DNA of 64,000 nucleotides from Flavobacterium sp. MDT1-60 (GCF_014844035.1 NZ_CP062159.1:930001-994000), one strand, 5' to 3'. Counted from the stretch's first letter, positions 45,257 through 55,606 are shown. Notes: generated by a model not told the origin, from the sequence alone. A program made the numbers and translations.

Positions 45257-45343
45257 ACTTATTTCGGTTTAATAGAATTTTTGGTTTTTTGTAAAAAATA
45301 GTGATTTAGAAGTGCTATTTTTACAAATACTAAAGTTAAACTT

Positions 45344-48300
45344 ATGCAAAGTCCATCTTTTTCTATCTACGATGCATCTGCAGGTTCAGGAAAGACTTAT
45401 ACTTTAGTCAAAGAATATCTTAAAATAATTCTTTCATCGCCTAAAAATGATGCTTATCGAAATATTTTAGCTATCACTTTTACCAATAAAGCGGTCCACG
45501 AAATGAAAAGCCGTATTGTTGGAAGTTTGTCTGAATTTACTAAGGACGAGCCTTCAGTGAAAGCTACAGATTTAATGGAAGATTTATCTCGTGAAACGGG
45601 ACTTTCCTTGATTAAAATTAAAACAAAATCTCAAAATATTATTAAGCATCTAATTCATAATTATGCTGCTTTTGATATTTCTACTATTGATAAATTTACA
45701 CACAAAGTAATTCGTGCTTTTGCGCACGATTTAAATTTACCAATGACTTTTGAGGTAACTCTGGATACCGAAAATTTATTAGTTGAAGCAGTTGATGCTA
45801 TTATTGCACAAGCCGGACAAGACGAAACTTTGACAAAGCTGCTTGTTGATTTTACAATGGAAAAAACCGATGATGATAAAAGTTGGGATGTTTCGCGTGA
45901 AATTCTTGAAACCGGAAGATTGGTTTTGAATGAAAATAATCGAAATGAAATCTCTCATTTTCAGAATACATCTATTGAAGAATTTGTTGCTATCAAAAAG
46001 AAAATGTCAGTTTTGTGTGCTGATTTGGAAAAGGAATGTGCTGAACACGCCTTTAATGCTCTAGCTTTAATTGATAAAAACGAAATCGATTTAAAATCAT
46101 TTTCAAGAGGAACTTTTCCAAATCACTTAGAGAGTATTAGAGATGGTAAATTCAATCCACGAAATAAAACTTTTCATGAATTTGATGACATAGCAATTAA
46201 TAAAACGGCGACAGATCGGGCGTTGATTGAAAATATTATTCCTGAATTACTTCTGGGTTTGGATAAAATCTATAAAAATTTTGAAAAAAGAGATTTTTAC
46301 AAGGCATTTTTAAAAAATATAACGCCACTTTCGTTATTAAATACTGTTAGTAATGAATTAGCAAAAATTCAGTCAGAGCAAAATGTTTTGTCTATATCTG
46401 AATTTAATGCGATCATTCATCGTGAAATTCAAAACCAGCCTGCACCTTTTATTTATGAGCGTATGGGAGAACGCTATCGTCATTTTTTTATAGACGAATT
46501 TCAGGATACTTCAGAGATGCAATGGCAGAATTTAATTCCGTTAATTGATAATGCACTTGCAGGTCAGGATGATTTAGGGAACAAAGGAACGCTAATGATT
46601 GTAGGAGATCCGAAACAATCTATTTATCGCTGGCGTGGAGGAAAAGCGGAGCAGTTTATTGAGTTGAGTAAAGATATAAATCCATTTAGCAACCCGGACA
46701 AAGTAATTGAACATTTAGATACTAATTATAGAAGTTATAGTGAAGTAATTGATTTTAATAATGCTTTCTTTAAATTAATTTCAGCTGAATTTTCAAATGA
46801 AGATTATAAAGATTTGTATGAAAATCATAGTCATCAAATTTCAAATGCTAAAAAAGGCGGATATGTAAATATTTCTTTTTTGCCGATAATTGAAAAAAAT
46901 GATTTTGTAGATGATGAAGAGATTGTCGAAAAATCAGATTTATATGTTTTGGCAACTTTAAATACGATTCAGAAGGTGCTGCGTGAAGGTTTTGAATATA
47001 GGGATATTGTAGTTTTAACCCGAAAAAGAGATCAGGGAATTGCGATTGCGAATTATTTGACGGAGCAAAATATTCCACTTTTATCTTCAGAAACTTTGAT
47101 GATCCAGAATGCAACAGAAGTTCGTCTGATTATTCATTTGTTAAAATATCTGAACAATAGTGTTGATTTAGAGGCTAAAGCTAATTTTCTTCATTTTTTG
47201 GCGATTACAAAAGATGTTCAGATGCCAATTCATGATTTCATAGCTAAAGGAATGGGGTATAAATTTGAAAGTGATTTTGAAAAATGGCTTTTAGGTTTTG
47301 ATGTTTCACTTTCATTTGAAGATGTTAGAAAAAAATCCTTGTACGAAGCGGTTGAGATTATTATATCAAAATTTGTCCTTTCGCCAGAAGGTAATGCGTA
47401 TGTGCAATATTTTTTGGATATTGTTTTAGAACGCGATATTAGAAATCAGGCTGGGATTGCAGATTTTCTGAATTACTGGGCTAAAAATTCGGAAAAATTC
47501 AGTATTCCGTCTCCCGAGGGAAATAATGCTGTTCGCATTATGACGATTCATAAGTCTAAGGGTTTGGAATTTCCTATTGTGATTATGCCTTTTGCAGAAG
47601 AAGATTATAGTAGAAAACCAAAAGATAAATTATGGCTTGATACAGAAAATACTGATTTAGGTGTTTCGAAAGCTTTGATTGATAATAGTAGTGCTGTTGA
47701 AGGTTTTGGGGAAAGTGCTTCTGCTGTTTTTAATTTGAAAAAGCAGGAAGAATTACTCGATAATATTAATGTTTTGTATGTGGCTCTAACGCGCGCCGAA
47801 GAACAATTATATGTTATTTCTCAAACTATAAAAGAGAGAAAAGATGGTGAATTCCCAAGTAATATGGCTTCTTTTTTTATTAAATATTTAATGTTTAAAG
47901 GAATATATGAGGACGGGAAATTGGAGTATGAATTTGGAAACAGGATAAAACTTTCTCCTTCTCATCAAACATTAGATTTAATAAAAACAATTCCGATTGT
48001 TTCGGAAGTTTTGAATCCGAAAAATATTAAAATTGCCCAGAAGGAGTCTTTGATGTGGGGTACACATCAGCAAGAGGCAATTTCGTATGGAAATGTGATT
48101 CATGAAATTTTAGCATTTGTAAAAGATAAATCAGATGTTGAATTAGCGGTTACAAAAGCAATCGAGAATGGTTTGATAACATATGATCAAACTGAGAAAG
48201 TTTTGAAAACGTTGCAAGAAATCGTTTCTCATCCCGAGTTAAGTGTTTGTTTTAATGGAAGAAATACTGTTCTTGCCGAGCAAACTATAGTTCAAAAAGA

Positions 48301-48502
48301 AGGAAGAATTTTAAAACCAGATCGAATAGTCTTAACTCAAAATAAAGAAGCTTATTTGCTTGATTATAAAACTGGTGCAATAAACTCGAAATATGCACAG
48401 CAAATTCAGGAATATCAAGATGCAATTGAAGATTTAGGATATAAAGTGTTAAAAAGGGCTTTGGTGTATATTGGAACCGAAATCGATGTAGTAAATTTGT
48501 GA
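45344..48502 (+). CDS. UvrD-type helicase/nuclease, AddA-like
   Basis: 1052 residues. Superfamily 1 helicase with Walker A ASAGSGKTYTL (about 11-21; GSGKT 14-18), ITFTNKAVHEMKSRI, Walker B FFIDEFQDTSEMQW, GDPKQSIYRWRGG, and VRIMTIHKSKGLEFPIV with VALTRAEEQL. A C-terminal PD-(D/E)XK nuclease follows (ILKPDRIVLTQNKEAYLLDY then KTG). It likely works with the AddB-like protein at 51425 in double-strand break resection. It matches the Bacteroidota AddA/RecB-like family, so I give no symbol. kbl follows 70 bases downstream. Confidence 0.92.
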   Translation: MQSPSFSIYDASAGSGKTYTLVKEYLKIILSSPKNDAYRNILAITFTNKAVHEMKSRIVGSLSEFTKDEPSVKATDLMEDLSRETGLSLIKIKTKSQNIIKHLIHNYAAFDISTIDKFTHKVIRAFAHDLNLPMTFEVTLDTENLLVEAVDAIIAQAGQDETLTKLLVDFTMEKTDDDKSWDVSREILETGRLVLNENNRNEISHFQNTSIEEFVAIKKKMSVLCADLEKECAEHAFNALALIDKNEIDLKSFSRGTFPNHLESIRDGKFNPRNKTFHEFDDIAINKTATDRALIENIIPELLLGLDKIYKNFEKRDFYKAFLKNITPLSLLNTVSNELAKIQSEQNVLSISEFNAIIHREIQNQPAPFIYERMGERYRHFFIDEFQDTSEMQWQNLIPLIDNALAGQDDLGNKGTLMIVGDPKQSIYRWRGGKAEQFIELSKDINPFSNPDKVIEHLDTNYRSYSEVIDFNNAFFKLISAEFSNEDYKDLYENHSHQISNAKKGGYVNISFLPIIEKNDFVDDEEIVEKSDLYVLATLNTIQKVLREGFEYRDIVVLTRKRDQGIAIANYLTEQNIPLLSSETLMIQNATEVRLIIHLLKYLNNSVDLEAKANFLHFLAITKDVQMPIHDFIAKGMGYKFESDFEKWLLGFDVSLSFEDVRKKSLYEAVEIIISKFVLSPEGNAYVQYFLDIVLERDIRNQAGIADFLNYWAKNSEKFSIPSPEGNNAVRIMTIHKSKGLEFPIVIMPFAEEDYSRKPKDKLWLDTENTDLGVSKALIDNSSAVEGFGESASAVFNLKKQEELLDNINVLYVALTRAEEQLYVISQTIKERKDGEFPSNMASFFIKYLMFKGIYEDGKLEYEFGNRIKLSPSHQTLDLIKTIPIVSEVLNPKNIKIAQKESLMWGTHQQEAISYGNVIHEILAFVKDKSDVELAVTKAIENGLITYDQTEKVLKTLQEIVSHPELSVCFNGRNTVLAEQTIVQKEGRILKPDRIVLTQNKEAYLLDYKTGAINSKYAQQIQEYQDAIEDLGYKVLKRALVYIGTEIDVVNL

Positions 48503-48572
48503 AGAAATTAGTCAGTTGTTAACGACTTAATTGATGTAAGTTGTTAATTTTTAACATATTAAATATAGTAAA

Positions 48573-49766
48573 ATGTACGGTAAAATTAAAGAGCATTTGC
48601 AAAATGAATTGCAAACAATTGAAGACAGCGGAATTTTTAAGAAAGAACGCATTATAACTTCAGAGCAAGGAGCAGAAATAACTATTTCTACAGGAGAAAC
48701 AGTTCTGAATTTTTGCGCTAATAATTATTTAGGTCTTTCTTCACATCCGGAGGTTGTTCAGGCTGCGAAAGATACAATGGATACACATGGTTTCGGTATG
48801 TCTTCGGTTCGATTTATTTGCGGAACGCAGGATATTCATAAAACATTAGAAAAAAAGATTGCTGATTTTTATGGTACTGAAGATACTATATTATATGCTG
48901 CAGCTTTTGATGCAAATGGTGGTGTTTTTGAGCCTTTATTAGGAGAGAACGATGCGATTATTTCTGATAGTTTAAATCATGCTTCTATTATAGATGGAGT
49001 TCGTTTGTGCAAAGCGGCTCGTTATCGCTATGAAAACAGCAATATGGAAGATTTAGAGCAGCAGTTAATAAAAGCAAATGAAGCTGGGGCTCGTTTTAAA
49101 TTAATTGTTACTGATGGAGTTTTTTCTATGGACGGTCTTGTGGCGCCATTAGATAAAATTTGCGATCTGGCAGATAAATATGATGCAATGGTTATGGTGG
49201 ATGAATGTCATGCCGCCGGATTTATCGGAGCAACTGGTAAAGGTACACTTGAGGCAAAAGGTGTTATGGGACGCGTAGATATTATTACAGGTACTCTTGG
49301 TAAAGCCCTCGGAGGTGCAATGGGTGGTTATACAACAGCAAAGAAAGAAATAATTGAATTGTTACGTCAACGTTCAAGGCCTTATTTGTTTTCAAATTCT
49401 CTTGCGCCAGCTATTGTAGGAGCTTCAATTAAAGTTTTTGAATTATTAGAAAAAGATACTTCGTTAAGAGATAAATTAGAATGGAATACTAATTATTTTA
49501 AAGAAGGGATGAAAAAAGCAGGTTTTGATATTATAGATGGAGATTCTGCAATTGTTCCTGTAATGTTATATGATGCAAAATTGTCTCAAACAATGGCAAA
49601 TGAACTTTTGAAAGAAGGTATTTATGTTATTGGATTTTTCTTTCCTGTAGTTCCGAAAGAGAAAGCAAGAATTAGAGTTCAGTTATCAGCTGCACATTCT
49701 AAAGAGCACTTAGACAAGGCGATAGGTGCTTTTAAAGTTGTCGGACAAAAGTTAAAAGTTATATAA
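48573..49766 (+). CDS. kbl: Glycine C-acetyltransferase (2-amino-3-ketobutyrate CoA ligase)
   Basis: 397 residues, fold-type I PLP enzyme of the alpha-oxoamine synthase family. Splits 2-amino-3-ketobutyrate with CoA to glycine and acetyl-CoA in threonine breakdown. PLP Lys in [14 protein letters not shown] (Lys about 244), [18 protein letters not shown] (208-225), and [15 protein letters not shown]. The N-terminus [14 protein letters not shown] is that of Kbl rather than of BioF or SPT. No tdh gene is nearby. The gene is in the same direction as the nuclease genes but unrelated to them. Confidence 0.94.
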   Translation: MYGKIKEHLQNELQTIEDSGIFKKERIITSEQGAEITISTGETVLNFCANNYLGLSSHPEVVQAAKDTMDTHGFGMSSVRFICGTQDIHKTLEKKIADFYGTEDTILYAAAFDANGGVFEPLLGENDAIISDSLNHASIIDGVRLCKAARYRYENSNMEDLEQQLIKANEAGARFKLIVTDGVFSMDGLVAPLDKICDLADKYDAMVMVDECHAAGFIGATGKGTLEAKGVMGRVDIITGTLGKALGGAMGGYTTAKKEIIELLRQRSRPYLFSNSLAPAIVGASIKVFELLEKDTSLRDKLEWNTNYFKEGMKKAGFDIIDGDSAIVPVMLYDAKLSQTMANELLKEGIYVIGFFFPVVPKEKARIRVQLSAAHSKEHLDKAIGAFKVVGQKLKVI

Positions 49767-49810
49767 TTCCCATTTTAAATAATTTTTGTAGGTTTTTTTT
49801 AACATTTCAT

Positions 49811-49841
49811 TTTGTATTTAAAAATTTTGGTGTTACTTTTG
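49811..49841 (+). promoter_or_regulatory. Textbook Bacteroidota promoter of the OmpA-family gene
   Basis: TTTG at 49811-49814, a 19-base spacer, then TACTTTTG at 49834-49841. Both boxes match the -33/-7 consensus, with a leader of about 30 bases to the ATG at 49879. Confidence 0.75.
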
Positions 49842-49878
49842 TCTGTAATTAACTAAATTGTAATTAAAAAAATTAAGT

Positions 49879-51360
49879 ATGAAACATCTTAACAAACTTT
49901 TAGTTGCTGTGATGATGGTGATGGGTTTAAGTTCTCACGCACAAGACAGTAACAATCCATGGGCTATCTCTTTTGGAGTTAATGCCGTTGACACTAGAAC
50001 TAGTTCTGGTTCAGGAAGTGGGTTTTTTGATCAACACTTTTCTCAGCCATTCGCTGTAGATGACAACTGGAATATCCTTCCTTCTTTATCTTACATTGGT
50101 GTGAATAGATATGTAGGTCACGGTTTTTCTGTTGGTTTACAAGGTTCTGTAAACAAAATTGATAAAGCTGTTTATTTTAGACCAACTGCTCCTGGACATG
50201 ATTCTAGAGGTAATGTGGTTACTAATCCTGGTGATTTAATGTATTATGGAATTGATGCTACTATTAAATATAGCTTCCAGGAATTAATCAAATCTAAAGT
50301 AATCGATCCTTCGTTATCTATTGGTGGAGGTTATGTTTTCTTAGGAGATGATAGTTATGGTGTTGTTAATCCAGGTGCAGGAATTACTTTCTGGTTTACT
50401 GATGCTATTGGTTTAGAACTTGCTACTAAATACAAATGGGCTGTTGCTGTTGGTAATGATGATATTCCTGGAAGAAATGATCGTAATGGAGAGATTGATT
50501 CTCCTTCACATTTCCAACACACTTTAGGTCTTGTGTTCAAATTCGGAGGTAAAGATACTGACGGAGACGGAATCTATGACAAAGACGATGCTTGTCCAGA
50601 TGTTGCTGGTTTGAAACAATTCAATGGTTGTCCTGATACTGACGGAGACGGAATCGTTGACGCTAGTGATGCTTGTCCAGATGTATTCGGTTTAGCTGCA
50701 TTAAACGGATGTCCTGATACTGACGGAGACGGAATTGCTGATAAAGATGATGCTTGTCCAGATGTTGCTGGTTTAGCTGCTTTAAAAGGTTGTCCAGATG
50801 CTGACGGAGACGGAATCGCTGATAAAGATGACAAATGTCCTACTGTTGCTGGTCCTAAAGAAAATGGTGGTTGTCCTTTCTTAGACGCTGACAAAGATGG
50901 TGTTGCTGATAAAGATGATGACTGTCCTACAGTTTATGGTCCTGCTTCTAACAGAGGTTGTCCAGAAGTTACTGCTGAAGCTTTAGAAGATCTTAAAGTT
51001 CAAGCAAGAGCGGTTTACTTTAATTCAGGTAAAGCTACTTTCAAAACTGGAGATAAAGAAACTCAAGCTAGATTAGATGCAATCAAACAAATCCTTATCA
51101 ACTATCCAAATGCTAAATTTAGCATTGAAGGACACACTGATAGCGATGGTTCTGATAAATTGAATCAAAAACTATCTGAAGATAGAGCTGCTGCTGTTAT
51201 GAACGCTTTAATCGAAAGAGGAGTAAACGTTGATAACTTACAATCTAAAGGTTTTGGTGAGTCTCAACCAGTTGCAAGCAACAAAACTGCTGCAGGTAAA
51301 GCACAAAACAGAAGAACTGAAATTAGACACATTGGTTCTAAATACCAAGGTAAACTATAA
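49879..51360 (+). CDS. OmpA-family outer membrane protein with thrombospondin type 3 repeats
   Basis: 493 residues: signal peptide (LLVAVMMVMGLSSHAQ), N-terminal eight-strand barrel (about 22-220), and a run of calcium-binding DxDGDGxxDxxD repeats (about 226-360; DTDGDGIYDKDDACPDVAG and relatives). A C-terminal OmpA domain has FSIEGHTDSDGSDKLNQKLS and RAAAVMNALIERGV, which binds peptidoglycan. At the DNA level the repeats have an 81-base period (starts near 50554, 50635, 50716, 50797), then 87. A strong promoter upstream suggests high expression, as for major flavobacterial porins (P60-like). Confidence 0.94.
   Translation: MKHLNKLLVAVMMVMGLSSHAQDSNNPWAISFGVNAVDTRTSSGSGSGFFDQHFSQPFAVDDNWNILPSLSYIGVNRYVGHGFSVGLQGSVNKIDKAVYFRPTAPGHDSRGNVVTNPGDLMYYGIDATIKYSFQELIKSKVIDPSLSIGGGYVFLGDDSYGVVNPGAGITFWFTDAIGLELATKYKWAVAVGNDDIPGRNDRNGEIDSPSHFQHTLGLVFKFGGKDTDGDGIYDKDDACPDVAGLKQFNGCPDTDGDGIVDASDACPDVFGLAALNGCPDTDGDGIADKDDACPDVAGLAALKGCPDADGDGIADKDDKCPTVAGPKENGGCPFLDADKDGVADKDDDCPTVYGPASNRGCPEVTAEALEDLKVQARAVYFNSGKATFKTGDKETQARLDAIKQILINYPNAKFSIEGHTDSDGSDKLNQKLSEDRAAAVMNALIERGVNVDNLQSKGFGESQPVASNKTAAGKAQNRRTEIRHIGSKYQGKL
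50554..50950 (+). repeat. 81-base tandem repeats encoding TSP type 3 motifs
   Basis: Four consecutive units start with GATNCTGACGGAGACGGAAT at 50554, 50635, 50716 and 50797 (81 bases apart). A fifth, more diverged unit lies at 50884. Each unit encodes 27 residues with two cysteines. Confidence 0.85.
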
Positions 51361-51382
51361 TTTACAGTTTAAAATAAATACT

Positions 51383-51416
51383 AAAAGCCATTCTTAATTG
51401 AATGGCTTTTTTTATT
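51383..51416 (+). terminator. Terminator of the OmpA-family gene
   Basis: AAAAGCCATTC (51383-51393) pairs with GAATGGCTTTT (51400-51410) around a six-base loop, followed by T-rich DNA. It also rules out the in-frame start at 51398 for the next gene. Confidence 0.88.
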
Positions 51417-51424
51417 TTTATCAA

Positions 51425-54190
51425 ATGATAAATACTTCTTTTCTAGAAAAAATAGCAACTGTGGTAATTCAGGATTTTTCTGCAAAACTTGCCGAAACTA
51501 CTATCATTTTACCAAATAAAAGAGCTAAGGTTTTTTTGATAGAAGCTTTAAAAAAAGAAACGAATAAAACAATTCTTTCTCCTGAGATTACAAGTATTGA
51601 GGATTTCGTACAGGATGTTGCTTCTATTCGTTCTGTGGACTCCATTGAGCTATTATTTGAATTCTATGAAGTTTATCTTTCTGTTACAGAAAAACAAAAT
51701 CAACAATCATTTGAATTGTTTGCCAATTGGGCAAAAACACTTTTACAGGATTTTAATGAAATAGATCGCTATCTTTTAGATCCCTCACACGTTTTGTCTT
51801 ATTTGAAAGATATTGAAGATATTAAAAAGTGGGGAATTGAAGTTGAAAACAAAACAAAACTTCTTGAAAATTATATTGATTTTTGGAAACTTTTGCCCTT
51901 ATACTATAATTCGTTATATGAACATTTACTTAATAAGTCAATCGGATATCAAGGGTTGATTTATCGTGAAGCAGTTAACAATTTAAATCATTTTTCGAAT
52001 ACCATTTCGAATCGTACTTTTATTTTTGCCGGTTTTAATGCCTTGAATGCTGCTGAAGAAAAAATAGTACAACATCTTCTTGCTCTCGATCAGGCTAAAA
52101 TATATTGGGATGTAGATCAGACTTTTTTAAACGATCCTTACCATGATGCCGGTCTTTTTGTGCGACGTTTCAAAGAAAACTGGAAACACTATAAAGCAAA
52201 TCCTTTTGAATGGATTGTAGATGATTTTTCTCAATCTAAAAACATTCAGGTAATCGGAACTCCAAAAACTATAGGACAGGCAAAATTAGCAGGGAGTATT
52301 ATAGAAAACATAATTACCGAAAACGAAATTTCGTCACTTGACAAAGTTGCAATTGTTCTGGGTGAAGAAAATCTACTTATGCCAATTTTGTATGCTTTGC
52401 CTTCTTCGGTTGGGGCATTAAATATTACAATGGGATATTCAGGTAAAAATAATCCATCGCAAATATTAATTGCCAAATTGTTTAAAATGCATACCAATGC
52501 GCTTTCAAGAAAAGGGGAGAGTTATGTTTTTTATTATAAAGATGTATTGGATGTTTTGACACATCCATTAGTTGAGCCTTATGCTAAGGCTAATAATTTG
52601 GTTAAGATTATCAAAGAGAATAATTATACATTTATTACGCATAACAAGCTATTCGAACTTAATACTGCTCCATCAAATTTATTTTTATTGTTATTTCGTA
52701 AATGGGAGAATGGTGCAGTAGCGGTTCTTGAGAATATTTCAACACTTTTAATTTTAATAAAAGAAAATTTTAGCAACGATAATGAAGATGAAAAAATAGC
52801 TAAAACTTTTGTTTATGCCATTTTTAAAGTCATCAATAAGTTGACCAATTATTATTTACAACATAAACATATTGATAATATAGATACTTTGTATGCCATT
52901 TACAAACAGGTTATTGATGTCGCTGAAGTTTCGTTTGAGGGAGAGCCCCTTCATGGATTGCAAATTATGGGGGTTTTAGAAAGTCGTGTTCTGGATTTTG
53001 AAACCGTAATTGTAACTTCTATGAATGAAGGTAAATTTCCAGCTGGGAAATCTCAAAATTCTTTTATTCCATATGATGTAAAGAAGGAATTAGGTTTACC
53101 AACCTTTAAAGAAAAGGATGCTATTTATACCTACCATTTTTATCATTTATTGCAAAGGGCTAAAAATATCTATTTGATTTATAATACGGAAAATGATGGC
53201 TTGGATGCTGGTGAACGCAGTCGTTTTATTACGCAGTTAGAAGTTGAAAAACAACAAAAACATAATCTGACTTTTGATATTTATAATCCTGTTTTGCCCA
53301 CAACTGCATATCAGCCTATAGTTGTTCCGAAATCAGAAGCGGTTATGGAACGTTTGAGAGAAATTGCAGTAGCTGGTTTTTCTCCTTCGGCATTGACGAG
53401 TTATATTAGAAATCCGATTGACTTTTATTTTCAGAAAATACTTCGTATCAGAGAGGTGGAGGAAGTAGAAGAGAATATTGCCTTAAATACACTGGGTACC
53501 ATAATTCACGAAACTTTAAAAGCACTTTATGAGCCTTTTATTGGTAAATTTATTTCGGAGAATGATATTTCAAATTGCTTTAAATTGTTAGACGATGAAG
53601 TTCTAAAACAATTTAAAGTGATTTATAAAGAAGGTGAAATTAAAAAAGGAAGAAACCTTCTGGCTTTTGAAGTTGCAAAACGGAACGTCTCGAATTTCCT
53701 TAAAATGGAATTAGAATCCATTCAGAATGGAGATGCGATTCAAATCATTGCTTTAGAACAAACATTCGGACGTGAGCTTATTCATCCAAATTTGCCATTT
53801 CCTGTCTTAATTAAAGGAAATGTCGACAGAATTGAGCTACGCAACGGAAAAATAAGAATCATTGATTATAAGACCGGGAAAGTCGAAAAAACGAATGTTA
53901 TCCTTAAGTCTTGGAAGGGATTAACACAAGAGCTTAAAAATGACAAAATTATTCAGGTTCTGGCGTATGCCTTCATGTTTGAAAGCGAAGCTAAAGATTT
54001 TCCAATCGAAGTAGGGATCATTTCGTTCAAAAACCTAAAATCAGGATTTTTACCTTTTGGATTTAAGGAAGAAAAAGAATTGAATATGACTATTACAAAA
54101 GATATTCTGAATAGTTATCTGGAAGAAATTGTACTACTATTGAACGAAATATTTGATGTTAATATTCCTTTTGAAGAGAAAATATTATAA
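51425..54190 (+). CDS. PD-(D/E)XK nuclease, AddB-like
   Basis: 921 residues from MINTSFLEKIATVVIQDF at 51425, after the OmpA terminator. Helicase-like but degenerate N-terminal half (PNKRAKVFLIEAL then LSPEITSIEDFVQDVASIRS, typical of AddB-type proteins). The C-terminal Cas4/RecB nuclease has FSPSALTSYIRNPIDFYFQK (start of the nuclease core) and LIKGNVDRIELRNGKIRIID, followed by YKTG. It is a likely partner of the AddA-like helicase at 45344, separated from it by kbl and the OmpA gene. The pair would be the Bacteroidota AddAB (RecBCD-equivalent). Confidence 0.88.
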   Translation: MINTSFLEKIATVVIQDFSAKLAETTIILPNKRAKVFLIEALKKETNKTILSPEITSIEDFVQDVASIRSVDSIELLFEFYEVYLSVTEKQNQQSFELFANWAKTLLQDFNEIDRYLLDPSHVLSYLKDIEDIKKWGIEVENKTKLLENYIDFWKLLPLYYNSLYEHLLNKSIGYQGLIYREAVNNLNHFSNTISNRTFIFAGFNALNAAEEKIVQHLLALDQAKIYWDVDQTFLNDPYHDAGLFVRRFKENWKHYKANPFEWIVDDFSQSKNIQVIGTPKTIGQAKLAGSIIENIITENEISSLDKVAIVLGEENLLMPILYALPSSVGALNITMGYSGKNNPSQILIAKLFKMHTNALSRKGESYVFYYKDVLDVLTHPLVEPYAKANNLVKIIKENNYTFITHNKLFELNTAPSNLFLLLFRKWENGAVAVLENISTLLILIKENFSNDNEDEKIAKTFVYAIFKVINKLTNYYLQHKHIDNIDTLYAIYKQVIDVAEVSFEGEPLHGLQIMGVLESRVLDFETVIVTSMNEGKFPAGKSQNSFIPYDVKKELGLPTFKEKDAIYTYHFYHLLQRAKNIYLIYNTENDGLDAGERSRFITQLEVEKQQKHNLTFDIYNPVLPTTAYQPIVVPKSEAVMERLREIAVAGFSPSALTSYIRNPIDFYFQKILRIREVEEVEENIALNTLGTIIHETLKALYEPFIGKFISENDISNCFKLLDDEVLKQFKVIYKEGEIKKGRNLLAFEVAKRNVSNFLKMELESIQNGDAIQIIALEQTFGRELIHPNLPFPVLIKGNVDRIELRNGKIRIIDYKTGKVEKTNVILKSWKGLTQELKNDKIIQVLAYAFMFESEAKDFPIEVGIISFKNLKSGFLPFGFKEEKELNMTITKDILNSYLEEIVLLLNEIFDVNIPFEEKIL

Positions 54191-54691
54191 GAGTAAGAGG
54201 ATTATGTTCAGGTTTGTTTTTAATATGATTTTTCTTTTAAAATTTGTTTGACTTTTTTGTTTTCAAAACGCATTCGAGACGTTTTTATTTAGCAAAATAT
54301 TTAACAATAACGAAAAAATCTATTTTGTACTGAAAAATAAGTCCTAATTATCAGCTTTTTAATTAAATTTTCCGAAACGTAATGTTGTATTTTTAAATGA
54401 TTCTTCTCTTTTTGTTCATTTTTATTGTCTACTGTGTTTTAATAATGATCAAAAAGTGTGGTATAAATAAAAGTGCTTTTGAGGCTTCAAATTCCTCATT
54501 TTTTAACAAGTGTTTGTCGAACAATTGCAATTATTAAAATATCTTTGGCGCATCTTATAAAGGACTTATTCAATTTGATAAGAGCAGTCTTATTTAAATT
54601 TAAAAATATATTATTACCATAATTAAAAATTTTTGCCCCCAACAATAAGAAAAAGGCTGTCTCGAAATTTTTGAGACGGCCTTTTTTGATT
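54191..54691. other. Intergenic region with a possible small RNA
   Basis: 501 bases. A -7 box TATCTTTG lies at 54540-54547 on the plus strand and a strong terminator at 54651-54688. Together they could bound a transcript of about 130 bases. It has a small stem (CTTATTCAATTTGATAAG near 54566-54583). The part before 54540 is AT-rich and featureless to me. Confidence 0.35.
54651..54688. terminator. Bidirectional terminator
   Basis: AAAAGGCTGTCTC pairs with GAGACGGCCTTTT (one mismatch/GU) around a nine-base loop. It serves the alpha/beta-hydrolase gene on the minus strand and anything arriving from the left. Confidence 0.85.
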
Positions 54692-55471
54692 TTATTTGCT
54701 AAAGAATTCGGCTAATATGGGTTTTAATTCTTCCTTGTTCTCAATCTGACTCATATGCCCATCTTCAAAAGAAACAAGTTCGACAGTTGTATCATCAATT
54801 TGTGATAAACTTTCTTCATAGTTTAAAACCGGATCTTTTTTACCTAAAACCAATAAAACCGGAAATCTATTTTCATGCAAAAGTGCTTCGCGATCTTTTC
54901 TGATTTTCATTCCTTCAAGCGATGCTACAATTCCTTGTAAAGGTGTTTTTAAAGCCTCAACTTTTACCTTTTCAATTTCATTGGCTAATCTTGTTCTGTT
55001 ATTCTCACTAAATAAATTGGCAATTGCTAAACTCACAAAACTTACATAATTCTGTTTGACTGCTTTAATGGCGCGTGTTCGATTCGATTTTTTTTCGGTG
55101 GTGTCCTCTTTTGAAGTAGAATTAAGCAAGACTAATTTCTGAATGTTCTTCGGATATAATTCGGCGAAAGCCAAACCAACATATCCACCCATAGAATGCC
55201 CTAAAATAATTGCTTTTTTAATCTTTAATGATGCTAAAACTTCCTGAACAACATTTGCATTTTCTTCCATCGAATGCACATATCCCAAACAATCTGAATC
55301 ACCGTGACCTAACAAATCAATGGTGATAACGCGATATTGTTTGGAAAAAAGAGCAACATACTCCTGCCACATTTTTTTATTTTCTAAAAAGCCGTGAAGT
55401 AATACAATTGCTGTTCCTTCGCCCGAATCGGTAAAAGATATTTTAGTGTTTTTATATAGAATGTTTTCCAA
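54692..55471 (-). CDS. Alpha/beta hydrolase
   Basis: 259 residues. VLLHGFLENKKMW (oxyanion region, about 23-35), nucleophile elbow ILGHSMGGYVGLA (Ser about 93), and catalytic Asp and His in VLGKKDPVL and FEDGHMSQIE. MenH/esterase-like, substrate unknown. No signal peptide. It stands alone between two terminators. Confidence 0.92.
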   Translation of the reverse strand: MENILYKNTKISFTDSGEGTAIVLLHGFLENKKMWQEYVALFSKQYRVITIDLLGHGDSDCLGYVHSMEENANVVQEVLASLKIKKAIILGHSMGGYVGLAFAELYPKNIQKLVLLNSTSKEDTTEKKSNRTRAIKAVKQNYVSFVSLAIANLFSENNRTRLANEIEKVKVEALKTPLQGIVASLEGMKIRKDREALLHENRFPVLLVLGKKDPVLNYEESLSQIDDTTVELVSFEDGHMSQIENKEELKPILAEFFSK

Positions 55472-55564
55472 AATAATGTTTTTAAAGTATAATCACAAAG
55501 ATAACAAAAGGCAAAACTATATCAGAAGTATAAAATTTTCGAGTTACAATTATTAGTCAATCAG

Positions 55565-55600
55565 TTCAATTTTAAATGAACTTATATCACTTATATGGTA
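55565..55600. repeat. AACTTATATCACTTATATGG phrase repeat
   Basis: AACTTATATCACTTATATGG is the reverse relative of the ACCACATAAATGATATAAGT phrase at 18076. It lies between the hydrolase and the aminopeptidase terminator. Confidence 0.5.
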
Positions 55601-55606
55601 AAACAA

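Noticed and set aside
50574..50894. 106-residue open frame antisense to the OmpA repeats
   Set aside because: A shadow of the repeats; its Ser/Ala/Pro repeats mirror the calcium-loop codons and it lacks its own start context.
50554..50950. 81-base repeats as a CRISPR or non-coding repeat
   Set aside because: They are in frame within the OmpA gene and encode TSP type 3 motifs.
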